Counted from the stretch's first letter, positions 1 to 5,844 are shown. The stretch is DNA of 5,882 bases from Methanoregula sp. (GCA_026394635.1 JAPKXV010000456.1:1-5882); one strand, 5' to 3'. The notes: generated from the sequence alone by a model not told the origin. Numbers and translations are program-made.

Positions 1-1124
1 ATCAGGCCTTCAGGCCTGTACCCGACGCCGGTCACCGTCAACCCGCGGTGAAGGAGCCACAGGTCCCGGACGGTCATCTCGTTCTGGGTGAGTGTCCCGG
101 TCTTGTCCGTGCAGATCACGGTCGTGCAGCCAAGGGTTTCAACCGCTGACAGCCGCTTGATTAACGCGTTGCGCCGTGCCATACGTTGCGTGCTCCGTGC
201 AAGCGACAGCGTAACAAGCGGCAGCATCCCCTCCGGCACAAACGCCACGACCATGCCCATGGCAAAGATGAAACTTTCGGCAAGGCTCACCCCGACCAGC
301 ACTGCGGCAAGCAGGAAAAAAATAATGCCGATATGGCAGGCAATGATGGTCACCACCTTTGTCGCAAATGCCATTTCCCTCTGCAGCGGGCTGAGCTCTT
401 CCTGAACCAGCTGGGTCAGGTTGGCAATCTTCCCGAATTCGGTTGCCATCCCGGTGGTAATGACAACCGCCTTTCCCGTGCCGGATGTGACACTTGTGCC
501 AGCGAACACCAGATTGGGCATTTCGGCATAGGCAAGGTCAGACTGCAGGATGGCGTCACTTGTCTTTCGTACCGCATGTGATTCTCCGGTAAGGGTTGAC
601 TGGTCAATCCGCAGTTCGGAGACCTCGACCAGACGGCCGTCCGCTGAGATGCGGTCTCCTTCGGACAGCAGCAGTACGTCCCCCACAACAAGTTCTTCTG
701 CAAAGATGCGCCGATCCTCCCCGTCACGCAGCACGCGTGCATACGAAGGCAGGAGTTTTCGTAAGGCTTCGGTTGCCTTTTCGGCACGGTACTCCTGCCA
801 GAACGAGAAGACGCCGTTGATGATATTGACCATCCAGATAGCGATGCCGAGCTGGGGCATCTGGGCGATGAAGCCGACCGCACCGCCTACCCAGAGCAGG
901 ATCGCCATCAGGTGCGTGAAATTTGAAAAAAACTTTACAATGAGGGGTTTTCCCCTGACCTCGCGGATGACATTACGTCCAGAGCGTTCGAGGCGTATCT
1001 TTGCTTCTGCCTCGGTCAGTCCGCCCGAACCCGTGGCAAGGGTCAGGTAGACTTCCGGAACCGGAAGTGTGTGGATGGACGGGTTTTCTTTTGCCCCAAC
1101 AGGTAGATCGGCTTCACCATTCAC
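1..1124 (-). CDS. P2-type cation-transporting P-type ATPase, N-terminal part (cut by window edge)
   Basis: This is an ion pump of the inner (cytoplasmic) membrane that couples ATP hydrolysis to cation transport. The first 374 codons are present and the rest lies beyond position 1. Visible in order are a Cation_ATPase_N-like region (about 20-85), a first membrane hairpin (about 70-108), an actuator domain with TGES at 179-182, a second membrane pair (about 255-300), PEGM at 297-300 in the ion-binding helix, and the phosphorylation motif DKTGTLT with catalytic Asp340. The stretch around ARRNALIKRLSAVETLG (316-332) resembles prokaryotic Na+,K+-ATPase/Ca2+-ATPase-like pumps. The nucleotide-binding domain and last helices are missing, so the ion cannot be assigned. 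The start is GTG at 1124: the overlapping ATG (1126) runs straight into TGA, the in-frame stop upstream is at 1131-1133, no other start lies between, and a good SD sits 6 nt ahead. trkH lies upstream on the same strand, across a 171-bp gap containing a T9 run and a TATA-like box, so separate transcription is likely. Confidence 0.95.
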   Translation of the reverse strand, partial: MNGEADLPVGAKENPSIHTLPVPEVYLTLATGSGGLTEAEAKIRLERSGRNVIREVRGKPLIVKFFSNFTHLMAILLWVGGAVGFIAQMPQLGIAIWMVNIINGVFSFWQEYRAEKATEALRKLLPSYARVLRDGEDRRIFAEELVVGDVLLLSEGDRISADGRLVEVSELRIDQSTLTGESHAVRKTSDAILQSDLAYAEMPNLVFAGTSVTSGTGKAVVITTGMATEFGKIANLTQLVQEELSPLQREMAFATKVVTIIACHIGIIFFLLAAVLVGVSLAESFIFAMGMVVAFVPEGMLPLVTLSLARSTQRMARRNALIKRLSAVETLGCTTVICTDKTGTLTQNEMTVRDLWLLHRGLTVTGVGYRPEGL

Positions 1125-1130
1125 ATGGGT

Positions 1131-1138
1131 TCACCCTC
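1131..1138 (-). promoter_or_regulatory. Shine-Dalgarno site of the P-type ATPase gene
   Basis: On the minus strand this reads GAGGGTGA, a good match to the 3' end of archaeal 16S rRNA (GGTGA core). It is separated by 6 nt (ACCCAT) from the GTG codon at 1124. It decides the start, because the nearby ATG at 1126-1124 is followed directly by a stop codon. It is the only convincing SD in front of a large gene in this window. Confidence 0.75.
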
Positions 1139-1178
1139 AAGATGGGAGAAGTGCTTAAAAGGAGCGTATGAACACTGT

Positions 1179-1186
1179 GCTTATAT
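1179..1186 (-). promoter_or_regulatory. TATA-like box for the P-type ATPase gene
   Basis: On the minus strand this reads ATATAAGC preceded by the purine-rich AAGG, which resembles an archaeal BRE/TATA pair. A start site about 25 nt downstream would fall near 1155-1158 and give a leader of roughly 30 nt that carries the SD. A second AT-rich stretch (CTTTTAAGC, around 1153-1161) lies closer to the gene, but using it would place the start site within or beyond the SD. Assigned by eye. Confidence 0.45.
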
Positions 1187-1286
1187 CCTTGCTGGGTCGG
1201 GCAGCGCGGTATATTCCGGGGAAACCGGAGCTGATCCCTAAGTACTATTCATAGAAGAAATAACGGATTGGGCGTGCGCTGCATTT

Positions 1287-1295
1287 AAAAAAAAA
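1287..1295 (-). terminator. Oligo-T terminator after trkH
   Basis: Directly after the TGA of the potassium channel gene the minus strand carries nine consecutive T residues followed by AAATGC. Archaeal RNA polymerase typically stops at such T runs without needing a hairpin. This suggests that most trkH transcripts end before the P-type ATPase gene, although some read-through is possible. Confidence 0.65.
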
Positions 1296-2768
1296 TCACT
1301 TCGTAACCGTTGCCTCGAAACCCTTGACCAACCCCATGACAAGGATAATAACCGGCACAATCTCAAGGCGCCCTAACCACATCAGGAGGATGAACACCCA
1401 TTTGATCACAAAGGGACTTGCCGCCGTAATATAGCCGACACCCAGCCCTACGTTACAGAGCGCTGATACCTGCTCGAAGACCACCTCATCGAGCCGGAAC
1501 GTGGTAATATACAGGTGCAAGAGAAGGATTGTCGAAAGGAAGATGGTGAGCACATACAGCACAATGACCAGCATATTTTTGGAGATCTCCAGCTCCGAGA
1601 TCTCTTTTGAGAGGGTTTTCCCCTCATGCCTGAACGGGATGATGACCCTGCTCGAGACAAAGAAGCGCCTGAACCACCATTTCATCCCTTCATAGGCAAG
1701 CACGATACGGTTTACCTTGATACCCCCGGCAGTACTGCCGGAAGCACCACCGATCAGCATCATCATCGTTACCACAGAGATCGGGATTGCCGCCCAGAGG
1801 TGGGGGTTTGAATTCTGCAACCCCGTCGTGGTAAACCCTGAGATCGCACAGAACGTACCCTCACGGAATGCCTGCCCGAGAGGAAGGTTGTTGAAGATAT
1901 AGAGGTCAAGGGAGGTGATCGCTGAACCGATGATGGCGATGAGCAGGAGCACCCTGACGACCGTGTCCTTAAACATCGCGGTGATCTTCCCATGGTACAT
2001 CAGGAAATAGATCTTAAAAGGCATTGCACCCGCCAGCATGACCGGTATCAGGAGCAGTTCCAGCACCGGGTTGTTGTAGTATGACATGCCTGCATCATGG
2101 ATTGAAAAACCTCCGGTGGCGAGGGCGACCATCACAAGGTTGAGCGAGTCCCAGAGAGGGGTACCGGAGAGCATGACAAGCCCGGTGAAAACAAAGGTTA
2201 AAAAAAGGTAGATCACCCACATGCGCCGTCCTGTCGAGACCACGTTGGGCATCAGTTCCTCAGACCTTCCTTCGGACCGGTAGAGCCGGAAGAGCGTGAC
2301 CCGTGTTTTCCTGCGCAGGGAGATCCCGAATGCGATGATCCCGATCCCGCCAATCCACTGGGTAAACGATCTCCAGAAAAGCAGGGTGTTGGGCGTGGTG
2401 TCAACGGACGTGATCATCGTAAAGCCGGTCCCGGTCCATCCCGACATCGCCTCAAAAACGCTGTCCGTGTAGGGCATATGGATCCCGAAAAAAAACGGGA
2501 GTGCGCCAACGAGCGCAATGGCAAACCATGAGAGTGCGACTGCGACGAGGGTGACCGAGACCGGGGGGGTGTAATCGGTCCGGTGAATGCGGGTGAGCAG
2601 GTAGCCGAAGACAACGAACGCCACAGGCGCCGATGCCATGGGGATGAGCATGTTCCATTCAGAGAAGATAATGAGCACTACAAACGGGAGAAGGGATGCG
2701 ACGCCTAAAAATTCAAAGACCATGCCCATGTCATGGGCCATCGCGGCAAGGTGCTCGATCCGCTTCAT
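1296..2768 (-). CDS. trkH: TrkH/KtrB-family potassium uptake channel subunit
   Basis: A 490-residue integral membrane protein that forms the ion-conducting part of a Trk/Ktr K+ uptake system. It is full length for the family. The four pseudo-repeats each show a pore segment: SGWTGTGFT (109-117), ALATGGFS (215-222), ISGFTTTG (309-316) and ALCNVGLG (436-443). The gating loop IGGASGSTAGGIK lies at 339-351, and a WLGRLE motif (464-469) begins the last helix. The linker at about 161-183 (RLYRSEGRSEEL...) is family-like. ATG at 2768 is the first possible start: the upstream frame contains no ATG, GTG or TTG before a stop at 2826-2828. No SD lies at normal distance. These channels usually need a nucleotide-binding TrkA/KtrA partner, which is not in the window. 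The gene is divergent from the AI-2E-family gene (120-bp spacer) and upstream of the P-type ATPase gene, suggesting a cation homeostasis cluster. Symbol given at family level. Confidence 0.95.
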   Translation of the reverse strand: MKRIEHLAAMAHDMGMVFEFLGVASLLPFVVLIIFSEWNMLIPMASAPVAFVVFGYLLTRIHRTDYTPPVSVTLVAVALSWFAIALVGALPFFFGIHMPYTDSVFEAMSGWTGTGFTMITSVDTTPNTLLFWRSFTQWIGGIGIIAFGISLRRKTRVTLFRLYRSEGRSEELMPNVVSTGRRMWVIYLFLTFVFTGLVMLSGTPLWDSLNLVMVALATGGFSIHDAGMSYYNNPVLELLLIPVMLAGAMPFKIYFLMYHGKITAMFKDTVVRVLLLIAIIGSAITSLDLYIFNNLPLGQAFREGTFCAISGFTTTGLQNSNPHLWAAIPISVVTMMMLIGGASGSTAGGIKVNRIVLAYEGMKWWFRRFFVSSRVIIPFRHEGKTLSKEISELEISKNMLVIVLYVLTIFLSTILLLHLYITTFRLDEVVFEQVSALCNVGLGVGYITAASPFVIKWVFILLMWLGRLEIVPVIILVMGLVKGFEATVTK

Positions 2769-2778
2769 GTATGAAAAG

Positions 2779-2794
2779 GGGGTTTGTTCGCCCC
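2779..2794 (-). promoter_or_regulatory. Short hairpin in the trkH leader
   Basis: On the minus strand GGGG and CCCC pair around an 8-nt loop, ending 10 nt before the trkH start codon. Its 5' arm overlaps an SD-like AGGTGGGG (2791-2798), which by itself is about 23 nt from the ATG and too far to act normally. If transcribed, folding could hide this site or bring it nearer the start. The stem is only four pairs, so it may be meaningless. Confidence 0.25.
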
Positions 2795-2849
2795 ACCTGT
2801 TATGGGTATCGTTTACTACGATGAGTCATGCCGGTTGAAATTGCCTGAC

Positions 2850-2863
2850 ATATCTATTAATTG
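2850..2863. promoter_or_regulatory. AT-rich core of the divergent trkH / AI-2E promoter region
   Basis: The 120-bp spacer between the divergent genes has one clear AT-rich block, here ATATCTATTAATTG. For the plus-strand gene it lies about 26-39 nt before the ATG at 2889, the right distance for a TATA box driving a leaderless or nearly leaderless mRNA; no SD precedes that ATG. Read on the minus strand the same block (TTAATAGATAT) could serve trkH with a leader of about 60 nt. A symmetric ATGAGTCAT (2821-2829) between block and trkH is a possible regulator site, but short. Confidence 0.4.
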
Positions 2864-2888
2864 GTACATTGACCACCTATGATCATCT

Positions 2889-3923
2889 ATGGGTCAGTTC
2901 CGGGCCGATCTGGTCCCCTTTGTGATCATGATGGCGATACTGGTTGCCACGCTGGTCATATTCTGGAAACTGCTCGATGTGGTGGTCCTTGCCATCTCGA
3001 TTGCTGTAGTAATTTTCCCCCTCCACACCTATTGTATGAGATATACCAACCGCTATCTTTCGGCGGCCCTCATCACGATTTTTGTATTTGTCGTTCTTGT
3101 TGCTACCGCCATCCTCTGCATCTCCATTCTCTCAGGGAACAGCAGCACGCTGCAGGAGGTCGTAGATACCATCGAACGCTGGGTGCAGAACCCCTCAACC
3201 GATCCCCGGGTTTTCGGGCTCCCTGTTGAGCGGGTGCAGGTTTCCACATGGCTTGAACAGTCAAAATCGATCTTTTTCCGGTACTGGACTATGCTTTTTT
3301 CCGATATTACAACGATTGCCCTCAAGATCATCATTTTCTTCGGTTCGCTCTATGTGCTTCTGGTCCATGGGGAACAGTTAAAGAAGCGGATCATGGCAGG
3401 GATACCGGAGTCGATCCGTGTACGAGTGCAGAAGATGGATGACGGGATCGTGGATACGCTGTACGCGATCTACGTTGTCCATATAGGAATTGCTGCCCTT
3501 ACCTTTGTCATCGCAATTCCCTTCTTCTGGTTCCTCGGGTACGGGAATATCCTCTTCTACTCGTTTTTGTGTGCCTTCTGCGAACTGATCCCGGTCCTTG
3601 GGTCATCAATCGTCTTTATCTTCCTTGGTACCTACGCCCTTTCGATCGGTGATATCAACGGTGTGCTCATCCTCTTCTTTTTTGGGTACATCGGTGTTTC
3701 TGCCCTTCCCGAGATTTACGTGCGCCCGGTTCTCATGGGGAGGCGGGTAAAGTTACATCCTCTCCTGATGCTGATCGGGTTCTTTGGCGGGGTGATCACG
3801 ATGGGGATGGCAGGCTTTGTGCTCGGTCCGGTCTTTATCGTGCTCCTGTTCAACGGGTACAAGATATTTATCGAGGAGCGAAAGGATACCGGGGAACCGT
3901 CACAGGACAATAACCCCGCATAA
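2889..3923 (+). CDS. AI-2E/PerM-family (UPF0118) membrane transporter
   Basis: A 344-residue polytopic membrane protein of the AI-2E transporter family. Hydrophobic helices lie at about 8-44, 58-82 (followed by an amphipathic soluble stretch 83-135), 138-160, 197-216, 219-250, 256-273 and 289-323. Family hallmarks are CELIPVLGSSIVFIFLG (231-247) and the C-terminal HPLLMLIGFFGGV...GFVLGPVF (290-316). The length is normal. The family name comes from E. coli TqsA and autoinducer-2 export, but other members have been reported as Na+(Li+)/H+ antiporters. In an archaeon beside a K+ channel and a P2 ATPase, an ion-related role is at least as likely as signalling; this is inference. The start is ATG at 2889. 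An ATG at 2879 is in another frame. No SD is seen and the AT-rich box is placed for a leaderless transcript. The stop is TAA followed by a short T4 run. Confidence 0.9.
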   Translation: MGQFRADLVPFVIMMAILVATLVIFWKLLDVVVLAISIAVVIFPLHTYCMRYTNRYLSAALITIFVFVVLVATAILCISILSGNSSTLQEVVDTIERWVQNPSTDPRVFGLPVERVQVSTWLEQSKSIFFRYWTMLFSDITTIALKIIIFFGSLYVLLVHGEQLKKRIMAGIPESIRVRVQKMDDGIVDTLYAIYVVHIGIAALTFVIAIPFFWFLGYGNILFYSFLCAFCELIPVLGSSIVFIFLGTYALSIGDINGVLILFFFGYIGVSALPEIYVRPVLMGRRVKLHPLLMLIGFFGGVITMGMAGFVLGPVFIVLLFNGYKIFIEERKDTGEPSQDNNPA

Positions 3924-4096
3924 TTTTGCACCATGCTGACAAAAGGAACTGGTGGATCTTCAATTCATCCACAGATTAAGAGACCCGATAAACCGGAAAA
4001 CCAATCGGCGATATGCGCCTGCTTGGGTTGTAGTGAACCGGCTCCACAATGACAGCGGCAATCTATTAACAGTTCCCTATCATATATTCCGGGCAC
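3924..4096. other. Intergenic spacer with a small hairpin and the tRNA promoter
   Basis: No supported gene lies here. The only open frame (3952-4197) runs through the tRNA and is not credible. The plus strand can form a hairpin GTGGAT / ATCCAC (3952-3957 with 3967-3972, 9-nt loop), 29 nt after the AI-2E-family stop codon. It could mark or protect the 3' end of that mRNA, but no T run follows. The rest leads into the AT-rich tRNA promoter. Confidence 0.4.
4061..4088 (+). promoter_or_regulatory. Promoter region of tRNA-Leu
   Basis: Two AT-rich boxes precede the tRNA: ATCTATTAAC (4061-4070), 27-36 nt before the mature 5' end, and CATATATT (4081-4088), about 9-16 nt before it. The first has the usual TATA-to-start spacing if transcription begins near the mature end. 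The second would be too close, unless it is part of the initiation region. Confidence 0.4.
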
Positions 4097-4181
4097 GCGA
4101 GGGTTGCCGAGCCCGGTCAAAGGCGCTGGATTTAGGGTCCAGTCTCGAAGGAGTTCGCCGGTTCGAATCCGGCCCCTCGCA
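4097..4181 (+). tRNA. tRNA-Leu, anticodon UAG (reads CUA/CUN)
   Basis: A complete class II tRNA of 85 nt folds cleanly. The acceptor stem is GCGAGGG / CCCTCGC (4097-4103 with 4174-4180), with discriminator A at 4181. The D stem is GCC/GGC (4106-4108, 4122-4124). The anticodon stem is CTGGA/TCCAG (4126-4130, 4138-4142) around loop TTTAGGG, placing anticodon TAG at 4133-4135. The variable arm is long (4143-4156, CTC/GAG). The T stem is GCCGG/CCGGC (4157-4161, 4169-4173) with loop TTCGAAT. The long variable arm and discriminator A fit leucine. There is no intron, and the 3' CCA is not encoded (A is followed by TTTT), so it must be added enzymatically. Confidence 0.97.
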
Positions 4182-4204
4182 TTTTGGGACTGGATGAAGT
4201 ATCA

Positions 4205-4216
4205 TCAGGGTTTTTT
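4205..4216 (+). terminator. T6 terminator downstream of tRNA-Leu
   Basis: TCAGGG followed by six T residues lies 23 nt past the tRNA. A weaker T4 run (4182-4185) directly abuts the discriminator base. Either could stop the tRNA transcript. The same 12-bp sequence occurs in opposite orientation at 4299-4310. Confidence 0.45.
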
Positions 4217-4274
4217 GCTTTGGGATCCATGAGATCTTTTAGCCGGATTGCTTTCTTGGCAGGAGAATTATATC

Positions 4275-4404
4275 ATGACCGGTCAGTACCATGAGCATAA
4301 AAAACCCTGAACGGCGACGGGCATACCTGTCGATGTGCATGTCGGCGGTCTTGCTGTCCGCTGCACCGCCATCTCCCTATACTGCTTATGCACAACCGCA
4401 ATGA
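4275..4404 (+). other. Possible remnant or small gene with a signal-peptide-like N-terminus
   Basis: I do not recognise this and am not sure it is a gene. AGGAG at 4261-4265 stands 9 nt before ATG 4275, which opens only 11 codons (MTGQYHEHKKP). A second ATG at 4291, in the +1 frame, opens 37 codons: a basic segment (KNPERRR), a hydrophobic core (YLSMCMSAVLLSAAP) and an AYAQ site resembling a signal peptidase cleavage point, ending at TGA 4402-4404. The two frames cross at an A6 run (4299-4304), so one gained or lost base would join the SD-led start to the signal-like segment. Frame 0 stays open from 4311 to 4613 and encodes a hydrophobic stretch and a CSGC motif. A broken small exported-protein gene fits, but chance open frames cannot be excluded. 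Confidence 0.25.
4276..4285. promoter_or_regulatory. 10-bp perfect palindrome next to a TATA-like box
   Basis: TGACCGGTCA is perfectly self-complementary and lies just downstream of the AT-rich AATTATAT (4266-4273). A transcript using that box would start near 4292-4297. A palindrome between a TATA box and a start site is a typical place for an archaeal repressor to bind. No protein is known to bind here, and the site sits in a region with no firmly supported gene. Confidence 0.25.
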
Positions 4405-4598
4405 TCGCGGCATCCATCTTCTTATCAATAGAGTGTTGGACAGAACAATTATTGACCTATCGCAGCCTCAAAAGAGGCAAAGATTGGTCTATCGAGGAAT
4501 TGGCTGTGGTTATTTGCTCCGGTTGTCGCAAACAACCAGTTGAGAAAACCCACGGCATGCATACGGGATACGCTTTGCCTGCGACCCTGCACTCCCGG
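4405..4598. other. Gene-poor stretch with two short perfect hairpins
   Basis: The spacer holds GCCTC-AAAA-GAGGC (4465-4478) and GGTTGT-CGCAA-ACAACC (4521-4537). The first hairpin lies between two copies of CTATCG (4457-4462, 4489-4494). The sequence looks more AT-rich than the flanking genes. Depending on strand, this could be the 3' untranslated region of the convergent PEGA gene, a non-coding RNA, or decayed coding DNA. No T run directly follows either hairpin. Confidence 0.35.
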
Positions 4599-5558
4599 TC
4601 AATGGCGACGTGACCGGTACACCGCTGCAAGCAGGACCGCAGTCACCCCTGAAAGCAGGGTTGCCGGCACCAGTCCTGCTGCCTGCTTTTCGGAGATTGG
4701 AGACACGGGCTTGAGCACGAGATTGACCGCCCGGGTCTGGTTCGCGACCACGTTCACCGGTTGCTCCTGTGGGGTATAGCCGGCAGTGGAGACATTAAGC
4801 GTGTGGTTGCCCGCGGGGATGTTGGGGATGGTAACCGGAGAGATGCCGGCATCTGCACCGTCAAGGGTGACGCGGGCACCGGCCGGGCTCGTGGAGATCG
4901 CAAGCCCGCCGGTCTCCGGCTCAAGGCTCGCCGTAACCTCTGAAACCGATCCGGATCCCACCTTCACCAGAGTGAAAAATTTATGGTACCCGAACCGCGA
5001 GAATGTCACGTTATACGTGCCGGGTTCAAGTCCAACGAGTGTCAGCGGAGTTTTCCCCTTGTATTCATTGTTGATGACCAGCGAAGTTTCATTCGGGAAT
5101 GAAGAAAGGACCATGGTTCCCGGTATCATGGGCGTGGTGAGGGCAATCCCGGGTAGACCGAGACTGACCGCGATCGTGCTGTAATCGACCCCGCTCAGGT
5201 GGGAGAGGTCATTTGGCCCGTTGACGACCCAGACCGTATATGTCCCGGTATCGAGCCGGCCTCCGATCGAGTTCGTGTCCCATTTGTACACCCAGTGATC
5301 GTTGCTGTCGACATTCACCCGGGTAAAATGCCCCTCATCCGCACGGGCATAGATATTGTCCAGCGCAACTCCATGTACCGGAAGGTTGGGCCCGGTTAAA
5401 AAGAGCCAGATCGTAGAGCTCCCGTACGAGTAGCCCTGGAGGGGGATGGTATCACCAATGTATGCCTGGATACTTCCCGATGCAGCGGCGCCACCTGCCA
5501 GAAGAAGGCACCCGATCAGGATGATTCCGGCGAGTCTGACGGTGTAGAGGATCTTCAT
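4599..5558 (-). CDS. Membrane-anchored surface protein with two PEGA domains
   Basis: A 319-residue exported protein when started at ATG 5558. It has an N-terminal signal peptide or anchor (about 5-27), then a beta-rich module (about 30-137; landmarks GDTIPLQGYSYG, WLFLTGPNLPVHG, TGTYTVWVVNGP) of a type common in Methanomicrobiales surface proteins. Next come two PEGA repeats (about 147-214 and 216-283), each ending in a PGTYNVTFSRFGY- or AGNHTLNVSTAGY-like turn, then a C-terminal hydrophobic helix (about 294-314) closed by basic RSRRH. The role is probably cell-surface structure or adhesion, with the body outside the membrane; no enzyme motif is seen. Several NxS/T sequons (for example NET, NVT, NVS, NQT) would allow N-glycosylation. 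The start could also be TTG at 5564 (two more residues), but ATG 5558 sits about 27 nt from a TATA-like box and no SD is present, favouring a leaderless mRNA. It stands alone on its strand. Confidence 0.85.
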   Translation of the reverse strand: MKILYTVRLAGIILIGCLLLAGGAAASGSIQAYIGDTIPLQGYSYGSSTIWLFLTGPNLPVHGVALDNIYARADEGHFTRVNVDSNDHWVYKWDTNSIGGRLDTGTYTVWVVNGPNDLSHLSGVDYSTIAVSLGLPGIALTTPMIPGTMVLSSFPNETSLVINNEYKGKTPLTLVGLEPGTYNVTFSRFGYHKFFTLVKVGSGSVSEVTASLEPETGGLAISTSPAGARVTLDGADAGISPVTIPNIPAGNHTLNVSTAGYTPQEQPVNVVANQTRAVNLVLKPVSPISEKQAAGLVPATLLSGVTAVLLAAVYRSRRH

Positions 5559-5580
5559 AGACAATCATCATGCTGATTCG

Positions 5581-5588
5581 TTTAAAAA
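5581..5588 (-). promoter_or_regulatory. TATA-like box of the PEGA-protein gene
   Basis: On the minus strand this reads TTTTTAAA inside the symmetric CGTTTTTAAACG. Its centre is about 27 nt before ATG 5558, the expected spacing if transcription begins at the start codon. A second AT-rich block (TTTAAAAAAC, 5613-5622) lies further upstream and partly overlaps the direct repeat beside the mobile-element-like insertion. Confidence 0.5.
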
Positions 5589-5625
5589 CGATTTGGATTT
5601 TTGCATTTGTTTGTTTTTTAAACCA

Positions 5626-5781
5626 AGGCTCTGTTGAAAACCTTATTTTAAGTATTCAGTCTCTCAACTTTTTCCACAGATATCACATCCCGGGGGATGC
5701 GGCAGCGGTGGGGGCGAAGGCAAGTGCCGAAGCCCTCAAGAGCGTTAAGAAAAATATTTTCTAAGCATTTCAACAAAGCCA
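5626..5781. mobile_element. MITE-like element or internally deleted insertion sequence
   Basis: The left end at 5627-5645 (GGCTCTGTTGAAAACCTTA) and the right end at 5762-5780, read on the minus strand (GGCTTTGTTGAAATGCTTA), match at 16 of 19 positions. One further base on each side (A 5626, A 5781) separates the repeats from a direct repeat AAACCA at 5620-5625 and 5782-5787, which looks like a 6-bp target-site duplication. The 156-bp interior has AT-rich shoulders and a GC-rich middle (about 5690-5745). It encodes no transposase that I can recognise. The ends resemble those of DDE-type insertion sequences in style, but I cannot name a family. It sits just upstream of the PEGA gene promoter. 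The flank is A-rich, so the direct repeat could be chance. Confidence 0.6.
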
Positions 5782-5812
5782 AAACCAGAAGTAATTGAAA
5801 GATCGCTCGCTT

Positions 5813-5844
5813 CAGTGAGGGAAGGGGAAGATCGGACCTCACTG
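5813..5844. other. Stem-loop in the right-hand spacer
   Basis: CAGTGAGG (5813-5820) pairs perfectly with CCTCACTG (5837-5844) around a 16-nt purine-rich loop. A second, shorter stem CCGGG / CCCGG follows at 5854-5858 and 5877-5881. Together they could be part of a structured RNA or of the leader or 3' end of a gene beyond the window. I recognise no known RNA family, and no gene is supported between 5782 and the window end. Confidence 0.35.

Larger units (their letters stand above)
4205..4310. repeat. Widely spaced inverted repeat with T6 cores
   Basis: The left arm at 4205-4219 is TCAGGGTTTTTTGCT. The right arm at 4294-4310, read on the minus strand, is TCAGGGTTTTTTATGCT. That is twelve identical bases plus a shared GCT after a 2-nt insertion. 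About 74 nt lie between the arms and no target duplication flanks them. It may act as a two-way terminator between the tRNA (plus) and the PEGA gene (minus), since each strand meets a T6 run. A large stem-loop or the remains of a small mobile element are alternatives. Confidence 0.5.

Noticed and set aside
416..883. Minus-strand open frame of 155 codons
   Set aside because: It is a Ser/Arg/Pro-rich shadow in another frame of the P-type ATPase gene, whose motifs (TGES, DKTGTLT) lie in the correct frame.
4097..4181. tRNA-Leu as an integration (att) site for a genomic island
   Set aside because: I found no second copy of the tRNA 3' end and no integrase within the window, so nothing supports it.
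3952..4197. Plus-strand open frame of 81 codons
   Set aside because: It runs through the complete tRNA-Leu gene and its C-terminal half is just translated tRNA sequence.
4335..4613. Plus-strand GTG frame of 92 codons
   Set aside because: It lacks an SD, overlaps the end of the convergent PEGA gene and matches no family I recognise. It is mentioned only as a possible remnant.
5562..5564. TTG start for the PEGA protein
   Set aside because: It adds only two residues. ATG 5558 fits the TATA spacing better, and no SD supports the TTG.
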